Assembly (NCBI GenBank): GCA_963765555.1
Contig: CAVXWX010000004.1
Coordinates: forward strand, 341,034-405,033
DNA from: JL08 sp963765555
Lineage (GTDB): Bacteria; Pseudomonadota; Alphaproteobacteria; Rhodobacterales; Rhodobacteraceae
Length of the DNA: 64,000 nt
Direction: 5' to 3'
Shown here: positions 25,886 to 34,511 of the stretch, in pieces
Layout: every line of letters begins with the position of its first letter
Position numbering within the stretch: position 1 is the first letter of the stretch
Notes under the pieces: generated by a model
What the model saw: only the letters and a program-made list of their open reading frames with translations
Databases searched by the model: none
Told to the model about the DNA's origin: nothing
Translations under genes and position numbers: made by a program

Positions 25886-26742
25886 GCCGTCGGCGCGGCC
25901 AGATCGCCGCAGCCATTACAGGGGTGCAAACCGGATTGGCGATGGTGCTGACCCGCGCGCTGGCCGATGACATCAGCCCGATGACGCTGGCGTTTTTGCG
26001 TTACAGCATCGCGGTCATGGTGCTTGCGCCGTTTTTCTTTCGGCTGCGCCCGGCCCGCATCGCGCCCGCGGACAGGGGGCCGATCCTGTTGCTGGGGGTG
26101 GTGCAATTCGGGGTCACGGTGGCGCTGGTCAATTACGGATTACACTACGTGTCCGCCGCGCAGGGGGCGGTTGTGTTCGGGATGTTCCCGATTTTGACAA
26201 TTGCGCTGGCGGCCGCCCTCGGGCGTGAAAAGATGACGGTTCTGCGGGTGTTGGGGGCGCTGATTTCCGTGGTGGGTGTGGCGATCTGTCTGGGGGCCAA
26301 CACCCTGCCGACCAGCGGGTTCGGGGCGGGGCTGGTGTTTCTGGCGGCGGGATCGGCGGCGGTTTGTTCGATCTATTATCGCCCCTATCTGCAAAAATAC
26401 CCGACGCTTCAGGTTGGCGCGATTGCGATGTTTGCCGCGTCGCTCAGCCTGTTTCCCGCCAGCATGATCGAAACGCCGATGGCGCAATTGTCCATGCTGG
26501 TGCCCGCGCAATGGGCCATGGTTCTGGCGATCGGATTGCTGAGCGGAGCGGGGTATCTTTTATGGCTGACCGCGCTGAAACACACCGGCCCGGGCGAGGC
26601 GACGGTGCTGATGGGTATTTCCCCGATCACCGCTGCCATCGTTGGCGCGCTGGCCTTGGGCGAACCTCTGACAGCGGGGTTTGCGCTCGGGCTCGGTATT
26701 GCAATTCTGGGGGTGTCACTGGCGGTTCTTAGTCGCCCTTAA
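25882..26742 (+). CDS. EamA/DMT family transporter
   Basis: 286 residues, about ten transmembrane helices, with the duplicated EamA domain: first copy from residue 5 (AAAITGVQTGLAMVLTRAL), second from about 150 (GLVFLAAGSAAVCSIYYRPY). The family exports metabolites or amino acids across the inner membrane. Start TTG 25882 overlaps the acetyltransferase stop, so the two are coupled, as often seen for exporter/acetyltransferase pairs. Substrate not deducible. Confidence 0.9.
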   Translation: MSRRRGQIAAAITGVQTGLAMVLTRALADDISPMTLAFLRYSIAVMVLAPFFFRLRPARIAPADRGPILLLGVVQFGVTVALVNYGLHYVSAAQGAVVFGMFPILTIALAAALGREKMTVLRVLGALISVVGVAICLGANTLPTSGFGAGLVFLAAGSAAVCSIYYRPYLQKYPTLQVGAIAMFAASLSLFPASMIETPMAQLSMLVPAQWAMVLAIGLLSGAGYLLWLTALKHTGPGEATVLMGISPITAAIVGALALGEPLTAGFALGLGIAILGVSLAVLSRP

Positions 26743-26785
26743 GCTCTTGCATTCATCGGCCATGGGCGCTAAATCCCCACCGTGT

Positions 26786-26862
26786 GCCGCCTTAGCTCAG
26801 TAGGTTAGAGCGCTTGATTGTGGATCAAGAGGTCCCCCGTTCGAGCCGGGGAGGTGGTACCA
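26786..26862 (+). tRNA. tRNA-His (anticodon GTG)
   Basis: Cloverleaf with acceptor stem GCCGCCT/AGGTGGT, D arm TAGCTCAGTAGGTTAGAG, anticodon loop TTGTGGA (GTG at 26820-26822), T arm CCCCGTTCGAGCCGGGG and encoded CCA. The discriminator is A73 and the base before the acceptor is T, so the universal G-1 of tRNA-His is not encoded, a known alphaproteobacterial feature. Confidence 0.96.
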
Positions 26863-26870
26863 TTCTTCCC

Positions 26871-29102
26871 TTATTTCAGGGCCGACAGCAGATGGGCGTG
26901 ATCGTCTGTCCAGGCTGCGCCGCCATCTGATGCCACAGCCTGCCAGCGCGGATCGCGCAGCAGGGCCGCCATTTTATCCGCATGGGGCGTCAGCATCATC
27001 ACAACCGATGGTTTGGCCCCTTTGGGCAAGGGGTTTGCCGGGTCGGGGGCATCAATGCGTTTGGCGGCCAACAGGCCGGTTTCGCCTGCGATGCGCGCCA
27101 GTGGCTGGGTCAGATCATAGTACCGGTTGGAAATGTGGAACACCAAAACGCCGTTTGCGGCCAGCCGATCAAGATACATCTCGACCGCCTCGCGCGTGAC
27201 CAGATGCACGGGGATCGAATCCGAGCTGTAGGCATCCAGAACCATGATATCAAAGGTTAAATCCTGCTGAGCGAGCACGATGCGCGCATCCCCCAGATGG
27301 GTCGACGATCCCGGCGCGCAATGGGACATGAAATTGAACATTTCGGGCGTGCGCGCGACGCGGTCCACCATTTCGTCAATCTCGTAATAGTCCCATGTCT
27401 GGCCCGGTCGGGCATAGCAGGCCAGCGATCCGACGCCCAATCCGACAATACCGATACGGGCGGTTTCAATGCCGTCTGTTGTGGTCAGAACCTGCGCCAT
27501 TGGGCTATTTGCATGGTAATAGGACAGCGGCGTCGGGCGGGTGCCGGTTTCGTTGACATATTGGTAGCCGTGGATCGTGGTGCCGTTGCCATAAACGCGC
27601 AATCCGTCTTTGTCATACACGGTGTGTGCGCCGAAAAAGCTGCGGTCCTTGAAGGTGTAATCCTTGTTCAGTGACAGCATGTCAGCCACCAGAAACACCA
27701 CGACAGCCGCCAGAATGGCCACGGGCGCGCGCCCCAGTTTCGCCAGCGCCGTAGCAAACACGGCCATCAGGCCAAGCGAGGCAACCAGGGCAAGGGGGCC
27801 TTCGTTATCGGTTGCGCGCAGCAGGCTGAACGCGAACAACACCAGCGCCGCACACAGCAAACCATAGGCCAGCGGTCGCACCGGAATGGTTTTGGTGCCA
27901 AGGGCGAGCAGGAGCGCCGCCAAAATGACCGAAATCACCCCTTCGTAGATGCCGCTGAACGCGACGGGGGCAATGATGGAGTTGAACAGACCGCCCAACG
28001 CGCCGCCCACGGACATGGTGATGTAAAACAACGTCAGATGCGCCGCATCGGGGCGGCGTTCATATAGGGCCCGGTGCGCATGCACAGCGACGATAAACAG
28101 CGCAGGCGCGAACATCAGCGCGCTGAGCCATGTCTGGATGCCGCTGGCCTGATGGCTCATCAACACGGCCATGACAGCGATTGCACCGGCAGCCAGCGGG
28201 CGCGACAGGGCATTGGAAAACAGCGGGCGGTTGGTGAAGGTGATCACAAAGCTGAGGATGTAAAGCGACAGGGGCACGACCCAGATCAGCGGGAAAGATC
28301 CCAGATCGGTGCTGATTTTTGTGGTGATAGACAGCATCAGCGTGGATGGAACAAAGGCCAGAAACAGCCATGTGGCCACGTCTGTCGCTGTGATCCTGGT
28401 TGGCGATGTCACGACATGAACCCGCGTATCAGCGTTTTGCGGGGCCGGTTTGGCCCGCAAGGTCAACACCCCGCTGATCATCAGCAAGGCCCCGAACGCG
28501 ACAAACCCCGCCGCCCAGCCCCAGCCGATGGCCTGCGCCCCGAACAGGGGTTCGGCCAGCAGCGGAAAGCCAAGAAGCGCCAGAAGCGATCCGAAATTGC
28601 TGGCCCCGTATAGAAAATAGGGGTCGTGCGCCGACGGACCATCCGATTTTGCATACCATGATTGCAGCAGGGGCGCGTTGGCCGACAACATGCCAAACGG
28701 AACGCCGACGCCAACAGCAAACAGGGTCAGCGTTTGCCATGCGGTCGATGCCGTCGGATCATAGGCCCAACTGTCGCTGACGGACAGCGGCAGAAACCAA
28801 AGCGCAACCGCCCAGACCGCCAGATGAACGGGCAATTGCCATTTCAGCGGCACATAACGCGTAAGAAGATGCGCGTAGATATACCCGACAAGCAAAACGA
28901 CCTGAAAAAACAGCATGGCCGTGGTCCAGACCCCCGGCGCGCCGCCGATCTGGGGCAGCACAAGTTTCGCAAAAAGGGGCTGGACGAAAAACAGCAGGGA
29001 CGCGCTGACAAAGATGGTCAGCGTGAAAACGGCCGGAACGATCCATTGCTTTTTGCGCACAGGCGTTGGGTGCAGATGTGCATGTGTGTCGGTGCTGCTC
29101 AT
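26871..29102 (-). CDS. Fused membrane transporter-like / spermidine synthase-like protein
   Basis: 743 residues. The N-terminal 490 are hydrophobic, with a dozen or more likely helices in an MFS-like arrangement (IVPAVFTLTIFVSASLLFFV at the start). The C-terminal 220 form a methyltransferase/spermidine-synthase fold: RIGIVGLGVGSLACYARPG is the nucleotide-type Gly loop, WDYYEIDEMV the acidic strand 2, and FDIMVLDAYSSDSIPVHLVT the strand 4 motif. The acidic residues of true polyamine synthases are only partly kept, so the substrate is uncertain. This fused family is common in proteobacteria. It begins right after tRNA-His on the opposite strand; no partner genes are visible. Confidence 0.85.
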   Translation of the reverse strand: MSSTDTHAHLHPTPVRKKQWIVPAVFTLTIFVSASLLFFVQPLFAKLVLPQIGGAPGVWTTAMLFFQVVLLVGYIYAHLLTRYVPLKWQLPVHLAVWAVALWFLPLSVSDSWAYDPTASTAWQTLTLFAVGVGVPFGMLSANAPLLQSWYAKSDGPSAHDPYFLYGASNFGSLLALLGFPLLAEPLFGAQAIGWGWAAGFVAFGALLMISGVLTLRAKPAPQNADTRVHVVTSPTRITATDVATWLFLAFVPSTLMLSITTKISTDLGSFPLIWVVPLSLYILSFVITFTNRPLFSNALSRPLAAGAIAVMAVLMSHQASGIQTWLSALMFAPALFIVAVHAHRALYERRPDAAHLTLFYITMSVGGALGGLFNSIIAPVAFSGIYEGVISVILAALLLALGTKTIPVRPLAYGLLCAALVLFAFSLLRATDNEGPLALVASLGLMAVFATALAKLGRAPVAILAAVVVFLVADMLSLNKDYTFKDRSFFGAHTVYDKDGLRVYGNGTTIHGYQYVNETGTRPTPLSYYHANSPMAQVLTTTDGIETARIGIVGLGVGSLACYARPGQTWDYYEIDEMVDRVARTPEMFNFMSHCAPGSSTHLGDARIVLAQQDLTFDIMVLDAYSSDSIPVHLVTREAVEMYLDRLAANGVLVFHISNRYYDLTQPLARIAGETGLLAAKRIDAPDPANPLPKGAKPSVVMMLTPHADKMAALLRDPRWQAVASDGGAAWTDDHAHLLSALK

Positions 29103-29248
29103 GTCTTGCCCTGTTGGTCATGCGAAACGGACCACCGGAACGGGTGGCTGTTCTGTCTGGTCTAGGCGCTTAATGCGGCGAAATTGTGATCAGAACGGAT
29201 ACAATCCGCGCGCTCTAGCCGCCATTGTGCTGAAATGCGAAAGGCTGG

Positions 29249-29554
29249 CTATTTTCCGGTTTTGATATCGATGCTTTGGCGCAACGTGCCGCTGGCGCGA
29301 TCAAATATCAGGATCGTGTTCTGCTGCGTCACCACGGCATACCACCCGTCGCCTTGGGTGAACGCGGTGGCGGTGGCCCCGTCGGGCAAAGTGATTTCAT
29401 CGGGCAGGGGGGCTGGACGGTCAGAGAAACGAATGACAAAGAGGGCAATGATGATAAACAGACCGCCAATCATCGTTGCGGTCAGCAGTGTCACCAGACG
29501 CCGCAAAAAGCGCAGATTGGCCGGTTCCGGTATCGTTTCAGAAGGGTCTTGCAT
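29249..29554 (-). CDS. DUF6476 family membrane protein
   Basis: 101 residues from ATG 29554 (MQDPSETIPEPANLRFLRR); ATG 29560 is an alternative. One transmembrane helix (LLTATMIGGLFIIIALFVI), then a small periplasmic domain with IDIKTGK at the end. I recognise the Rhodobacterales DUF6476 family, function unknown. Its start codon overlaps that of the divergent RluD-type gene: the bases GCATGG serve both strands. Confidence 0.75.
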   Translation of the reverse strand: MQDPSETIPEPANLRFLRRLVTLLTATMIGGLFIIIALFVIRFSDRPAPLPDEITLPDGATATAFTQGDGWYAVVTQQNTILIFDRASGTLRQSIDIKTGK

Positions 29555-30598
29555 GGACATCCGCCGTGTTACATTCACCATCGCGGAAAATCCGCCACCC
29601 CGCCTTGATAAGGCGCTTGCCCGTGATGTGCCAGAGGATGCGGTTCTGTCGCGGACCCGTCTGGCGCGGTTGATCGCAGAGGGTGCGGTGCAGGTGGACG
29701 GCGTGATCGCCGAGTGATCCCAAGGCGAAAGTGGCCGAAGGCGCCCGCATCAGCATTGTCGGTGGACGCCCCCCAAGACAGCCATATCGCGCCGGAATCC
29801 ATCCCGCTGGATGTGGTGTTTGAAGATGACGATCTGATTGTGATCAACAAGCCGGCGGGCATGGTTGTGCACCCCGCACCGGGCAGCCCGTCGGGTACGT
29901 TGGTGAATGCCCTGCTGGCGCATTGCGGCGATGATCTGTCGGGGGTGGGCGGAATGAAACGCCCCGGTATCGTGCACCGGATCGACAAGGACACCAGCGG
30001 ATTGCTGGTTGTGGCGAAATCGGACGCGGCCCATCACGGATTGGCGGCGCAGTTCGAAAAGCACAGCGTGGAACGCTATTACAATGCGGTTGTCTATGGT
30101 GTGCCGGATGCCAATGATCCGCGCCTGCGCGGGATCAGGGGCGCAAGTTTCGAGGCGGGCAATATCCTGCGCCTGACCACGCAACTGGCCCGTCACAAGA
30201 CCGACCGGCAGCGTCAGGCGGTGCTGTTTCAGGGCGGGCGGCATGCCGTGACCCGCGCGCGCATCGTCGAGGCGTTCGGTAACCCACCTGTTGCATCGCT
30301 GATCGAATGCTGGCTGGAAACGGGCCGGACCCATCAAATTCGGGTCCACATGGCCCATGCGGGGCACGCCTTGATCGGGGATCCGGTCTATGGCGGGCGG
30401 CGCAAACTGTCGGCCAAGGCGATATCCGAGGCGGCGCGCGCCGCCGTTGGCGCGTTTCCCCGCCAGGCGCTGCATGCGGCCGTTCTGGGGTTTGACCACC
30501 CCGTTACGGGCGCGGCCATGCGGTTCGAGGCCCCCATGCCGCCGGACATGGTGGCGCTGATCGACGCATTGCGCACCCCGACAGATCAAGGCGCATAA
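29553..30598 (+). CDS. rluD: RluA-family 23S rRNA pseudouridine synthase, RluD type (two frameshifts)
   Basis: Isomerises specific uridines of 23S rRNA. The N-terminal S4 domain is seen in RLDKALARDVPEDAVLSRTRL. The catalytic motif is RPGIVHRIDKDTSGLLVVAK (the Asp of HRIDKDTSG), with INKPAGMVVHPAPG before it and GRTHQIRVHMAHAGHALIGD after. Two one-base insertions, near 29712 and 29761, break the frame just after the S4 domain; correction gives 347 residues, normal for RluD. The conserved sequence resumes at once on each side, so an error is likely. It is divergent from the DUF6476 gene. Confidence 0.9.
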
Positions 30599-30718
30599 AG
30601 GGATTTTTAACCTTTACGCTTTTTGACATGAACAGCACATGCGCGTGAGCGCACTGACACGTGACTTTTACCGCGACGGAAAGCTGCCAATATAACGTTG
30701 AAGGAACATCATATGCCC

Positions 30719-30747
30719 CTTGAAAGGGGCACAACCACGACCCATAT
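30719..30747 (+). promoter_or_regulatory. Heat-shock (sigma-32) promoter of rpoH
   Basis: CTTGAAA (30719-30725), a 15-base spacer, then CCCATAT (30741-30747): a full match to the sigma-32 consensus CTTGAAA-N11-16-CCCATNT. It sits about 40 bases before rpoH, so RpoH probably activates its own gene. The -35 element lies within a palindrome, CCCCTTGAAAGGGG. Confidence 0.85.
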
Positions 30748-30787
30748 GGTATGTTAAGCCCTTAAACATTGGGAGGGGACAGAAAAA

Positions 30788-31684
30788 ATGGCAAATTATG
30801 CGAACTTGCCGGCACCGACGCCCGAAGGCGGTCTGAACCGCTACATGCAGGAAATCCGGAAATTCCCGCTGCTGGAGCCGGAAGAAGAATATATGCTGGC
30901 CAAGCGCTGGGTCGAAGAACAGGACACCGAAGCCGCGCATAAGATGGTCACGTCGCACCTGCGACTGGCGGCCAAAATCGCCATGGGATATCGCGGCTAC
31001 GGCCTGCCGCAGGCCGAGGTGATTTCCGAGGCGAATGTGGGCCTGATGCAGGCGGTCAAACGGTTTGATCCGGAAAAAGGCTTCCGCCTTGCGACCTATG
31101 CAATGTGGTGGATCCGCGCCAGCATTCAGGAATATATCCTGCGCAGCTGGTCGTTGGTGAAACTGGGCACGACATCGGCGCAGAAAAAGCTGTTTTTCAA
31201 CCTGCGCAAGGCGAAATCGAAAATCGGCGCGCTGGAAGATGGCGATTTGCGCCCCGAAAACGTCAAACGGATCGCAACCGATCTGGGTGTGACCGAGGCC
31301 GAAGTGATTTCGATGAACCGCCGCCTGTCGGGGGGCGATGCATCGCTGAATGCAACGGTCGGGTCCGAAGGCGAAGGCACGATGCAATGGCAGGATTGGC
31401 TGGAGGACGAAGATGCTGATCAGGCCGGCGATTATGCCGAGCGCGACGAACTGGAAGCGCGCCGTGAATTGCTGGCGCAGGCGCTGGACGTGCTGAATGA
31501 TCGCGAAAAGGATATTCTGACCCAGCGGCGACTGGCCGACAAGGCCGTGACACTGGAAGACCTGAGCGGCCAGTACGATGTCAGCCGCGAACGCATCCGG
31601 CAGATCGAGGTGCGCGCCTTTGAAAAACTGCAAAAGCGGATGCGCGATCTGGCCAAGGAAAAAGGTATGCTGGCCACAGCATAA
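30788..31684 (+). CDS. rpoH: RNA polymerase heat-shock sigma factor RpoH
   Basis: Sigma-32, directing RNA polymerase to heat-shock promoters. 298 residues. The N-terminal region 1.2 begins PEGGLNRYMQEIRKFPLLE. Region 2 reads EANVGLMQAVKRFDPEKGFR followed by ATYAMWWIRASIQEYILRSW. The RpoH box follows as SLVKLGTTSAQKKLFFNLRK. Region 4.2 is DVSRERIRQIEVRAFEKL. GGGAGGGG is the ribosome-binding site. It has its own sigma-32 promoter and terminator, so it is a single-gene unit. The frame is intact. Confidence 0.97.
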   Translation: MANYANLPAPTPEGGLNRYMQEIRKFPLLEPEEEYMLAKRWVEEQDTEAAHKMVTSHLRLAAKIAMGYRGYGLPQAEVISEANVGLMQAVKRFDPEKGFRLATYAMWWIRASIQEYILRSWSLVKLGTTSAQKKLFFNLRKAKSKIGALEDGDLRPENVKRIATDLGVTEAEVISMNRRLSGGDASLNATVGSEGEGTMQWQDWLEDEDADQAGDYAERDELEARRELLAQALDVLNDREKDILTQRRLADKAVTLEDLSGQYDVSRERIRQIEVRAFEKLQKRMRDLAKEKGMLATA

Positions 31685-31708
31685 CCTTGCGCGGGTCTTT
31701 TGATACAG

Positions 31709-31742
31709 AAAACGGGCGGTCCTGCGGGGCCGCCCGTTTTTG
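31709..31742 (+). terminator. Rho-independent terminator of rpoH
   Basis: AAACGGGCGG, loop, CCGCCCGTTTTT: a strong stem with flanking A-run and T-run, able to act in both directions. Confidence 0.92.
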
Positions 31743-31796
31743 TTGGCTGGCTTAGGTCAATGCCGTATACTCGGCATAGATACAGGAGTGTGATCA

Positions 31797-32066
31797 ATGG
31801 CCGGAGGATGGGCCCGCGACGGCGCAGTCAGCGAACAGATCGAAGCGTCGATCAATGATGAACTGGCGCGCTTGAAAGCGCGCAAGGCCCCCGTGGGCGA
31901 CAGCCTGACCCATTGCGCGGACTGCGAAGAACCGATCCCCGAGGCGCGCCGCGCGGCGATGCCCGGTGTGAAGCTGTGCATCGACTGCATGCAGGAACGC
32001 GACAGCCAGCGCGCGGTCCGCGGCGGCATCAACCGGCGCGGCAGCAAGGACAGCCAGTTAAAGTGA
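31797..32066 (+). CDS. DksA/TraR-type zinc finger protein
   Basis: 89 residues from ATG 31797 with CAGGAG upstream. A coiled N-terminal part (SEQIEASINDELARLKA) is followed by the C4 zinc finger CADCEEPIPEARRAAMPG and then KLCIDC, the DksA/TraR signature. It is shorter than DksA (about 140 residues), closer to TraR-like proteins of phage and plasmids, but nothing else here is mobile. Possible role: binding the RNA polymerase secondary channel. It is followed closely by the flavodoxin gene. Confidence 0.85.
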   Translation: MAGGWARDGAVSEQIEASINDELARLKARKAPVGDSLTHCADCEEPIPEARRAAMPGVKLCIDCMQERDSQRAVRGGINRRGSKDSQLK

Positions 32067-32081
32067 CAGGACAAGGCGAAT

Positions 32082-32582
32082 ATGGCCGGATCTGAAACAG
32101 CCCGGCTCTTGATTGTCTGGCATTCGCGCACCGGTGGCAGCCGCCAGATGGCAGAGGCCGCCGCCGAGGGCGCGCGCGAAGAATGCGACACGGTTTTGCT
32201 GCGCGCCCGCGACGCCGGGCCAGACGATCTTTTGCGGGCGGATGGTTATCTGTTCGTGGGGCCGGAAAACCTTGCCGCGCTGTCGGGCGAAATGAAGGAA
32301 TTTTTCGACCGCTGCTATTACCCTGTGCTGGGCCGGATCGAGGGGCGCGCCTATGCGCTGATGATCTGTGCCGGTTCGGACGGTGAAAACGCGGCCCGCC
32401 AAGCCGCCCGCATTGCCACCGGCTGGCGGCTGCGCGCCATTCAGGACCCGCTGATCATCGGCACCGACGCCCAGACCCCCGAGGCGATCCTGGCCGAGAA
32501 ACAGATCGCCAAAGACGATCTGACCCGCTGCCGCGAAATCGGCCAGGCGCTGGGCGCGGGGTTGGCAATGGGGGTGTTCTAG
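32082..32582 (+). CDS. Flavodoxin family protein
   Basis: 166 residues. The N-terminal LLIVWHSRTGGSRQMAEAAA matches the FMN-phosphate loop of flavodoxin-like folds (S-R-T-G-x-S). YLFVGPENLAALSGEMKEFF resembles the NAD(P)H-dependent reductase version of the second loop. The reaction is unknown; electron transfer or quinone reduction is plausible. It starts 15 bases after the zinc-finger gene and is convergent with pepF. Confidence 0.82.
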   Translation: MAGSETARLLIVWHSRTGGSRQMAEAAAEGAREECDTVLLRARDAGPDDLLRADGYLFVGPENLAALSGEMKEFFDRCYYPVLGRIEGRAYALMICAGSDGENAARQAARIATGWRLRAIQDPLIIGTDAQTPEAILAEKQIAKDDLTRCREIGQALGAGLAMGVF

Positions 32583-32630
32583 GGGCCTCTGTCCGCCAAA
32601 GCCGTGGTTCGGATCGCCTTTCGAGTGCGC

Positions 32631-34432
32631 CTAGCCTTCCATCGCCTCCAACTCGTCGATAAAGCCTTCGATCATGCTCAGCCCCTTGTCCCAGAATTTC
32701 GGGTCCGAGGCGTCCAGCCCGAACGGGGCCAGCAGTTCCTTGTGGTGTTTTGATCCGCCGGCTTTCAGCATGTCGAAATATTTGTCTTCGAAACCCGTCA
32801 TCGCCTTCGGCGTAGACCGAATAGAGCGCGTTCACCAGGCCGTCGCCAAACGCATAGGCGTAGACATAAAACGGCGAGTGGACGAAATGCGGGATATAGG
32901 CCCAGAAGGTTTCATACCCGTCCATGAAATCAAAGGCAGGCCCAAGGCTTTCGGCCTGCACCGACATCCAAAGCGCGTTGATGTCATCCGGCGTCAGCTC
33001 TCCGCCGCGCCGCGCGGCGTGCAGTTTGCATTCGAAATCATAAAACGCGATCTGGCGCACGACGGTGTTGATCATGTCCTCGACCTTGCCTGCCAGCAGC
33101 ACCTTGCGCTGGGCATCGGTTTTCGCGTCGTCCAGCATGTTGCGGAAGGTCAGCATTTCGCCGAAGACCGATGCGGTTTCGGCCAGCGTCAGCGGGGTTG
33201 AGGACAGCATTTCGCCCTGATCGGCGGCCAGCACCTGATGCACGCCGTGGCCCAGTTCATGCGCCAGCGTCATCACATCGCGCGGTTTGCCCAGATAATT
33301 CAGCATGACATAGGGGTGCACCTCGGTCACGGTGGGGTGGGCAAAGGCGCCGGGCGCTTTGCCCGGTTTCACGCCCGCATCAATCCAGCCCTTGTTGAAG
33401 AACGGCTCGGCCAGTTCGCCCATGCGCGGATCAAAAGCCGCATAGGCGTCCATCACCGTCTTTTGTGCCTGATCCCAGTTGACGATCGTCGGGTCTTCCA
33501 TCGGCAGGGGCGCGTTGCGGTCCCAGACCTGCATCCGGTCCAGCCCCAGCCATTTGCGTTTCAGCTCGTAATAGCGGTGGCTGAGGCGCGGATAGGCGGC
33601 GACAACGGCCTTGCGCAGGGCCTCGACCACTTCGGGTTCCACATCGTTGGACAGGTGGCGGCCGGTTTGCGGCGGTGGGCATGCCGCGCCAGCGGTCGAC
33701 GATTTCTTTTTCCTTGGCCTGCGTGTTGTGGACGCGGGCAAAGGTTTTGATGTTTTCGCCGAACACGCGCGCCAGTTCGTGCGGCGCCGGCCTCGCGCTT
33801 GGCGCGGTCCTGATCGGTCAGCAGGTTCAGCGTGCCCTCGATGCTCAGCTCTTCGCCGTCCACGTCGAATTCCAGCGCCGGCGATGGTTTCATCAAACAG
33901 CCGTTCCCACGCGTCGCCCGACGACGCCCAGATCATGCAGGAATTTTTCCAGCTCGTCGGACAGCTGATAGGGTTTCATCGCGCGGATGCGGTCAAAGAC
34001 GGGTTTGTAGCGGGCCAGATCGGCGTTTTGCGCCAGCAAATCCGCCAGATGGTCATCGTCCAAGCCGGTTCAGTTCCAGCGTGAAGAACACCAGCGGCGT
34101 GGTGAAATTGGTGATCTTTTCCTGCAGTCGGACATGAATTTGGCGCGGTCCTGCATCGGTGGTCAGCTGGTAATAGCGCAGTCCGGCAAAGGACATGATG
34201 CGCCCTGCGATTGTGCTGATCCGTTCGTTGCGCAGGACGCAATCCAGCAGGCCGGCGGCATCCAGAGTCGGCCAGTTTGCCTTCGTAATCGGTGGCGAAA
34301 TCGGCGACAGGCCTGTTCCAGCCAGTCCAGATCGCGTTTCAGTTCGGGGGCATCTTCACCTGTGTAGAGATCGTTCAGGTCCCATTCGGGCAGATTGCCC
34401 AGATTGTCAGTGCCACCTGCTGGCGTTGGCAT
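32631..34432 (-). CDS. pepF: M3 family oligoendopeptidase PepF (several frameshifts)
   Basis: Zinc metallopeptidase that cleaves oligopeptides. The catalytic motif is LAHELGHGVHQ (HExGH; about base 33255), and the central part, from DVEPEVVEALRKAV to YAFGDGLVNALYSV, is unbroken and clearly PepF. The frame fails near 32,805, where removing one base restores a C-terminal GFEDKYFDMLKAGGSKHH ending at 32631, and again several times between about 33,660 and 34,330. The full span corresponds to about 600 residues, the usual size. An alternative start about 25 bases upstream would need a further shift. Loss of the gene cannot be excluded, but the errors match those in essential genes. Confidence 0.8.
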
Positions 34433-34511
34433 CGCGGACCGGAAACGGAAGTTGGAACATGGAAACCCTCATTTTTGCATCTGTGACAGAGTTAAGAGCG
34501 TTAGGCGCAAG

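Noticed and set aside
31797..32066. Phage remnant suggested by a TraR-like zinc finger
   Set aside because: No integrase, capsid, att-like repeat or composition shift is nearby; short DksA-like proteins are normal chromosomal genes in this order.
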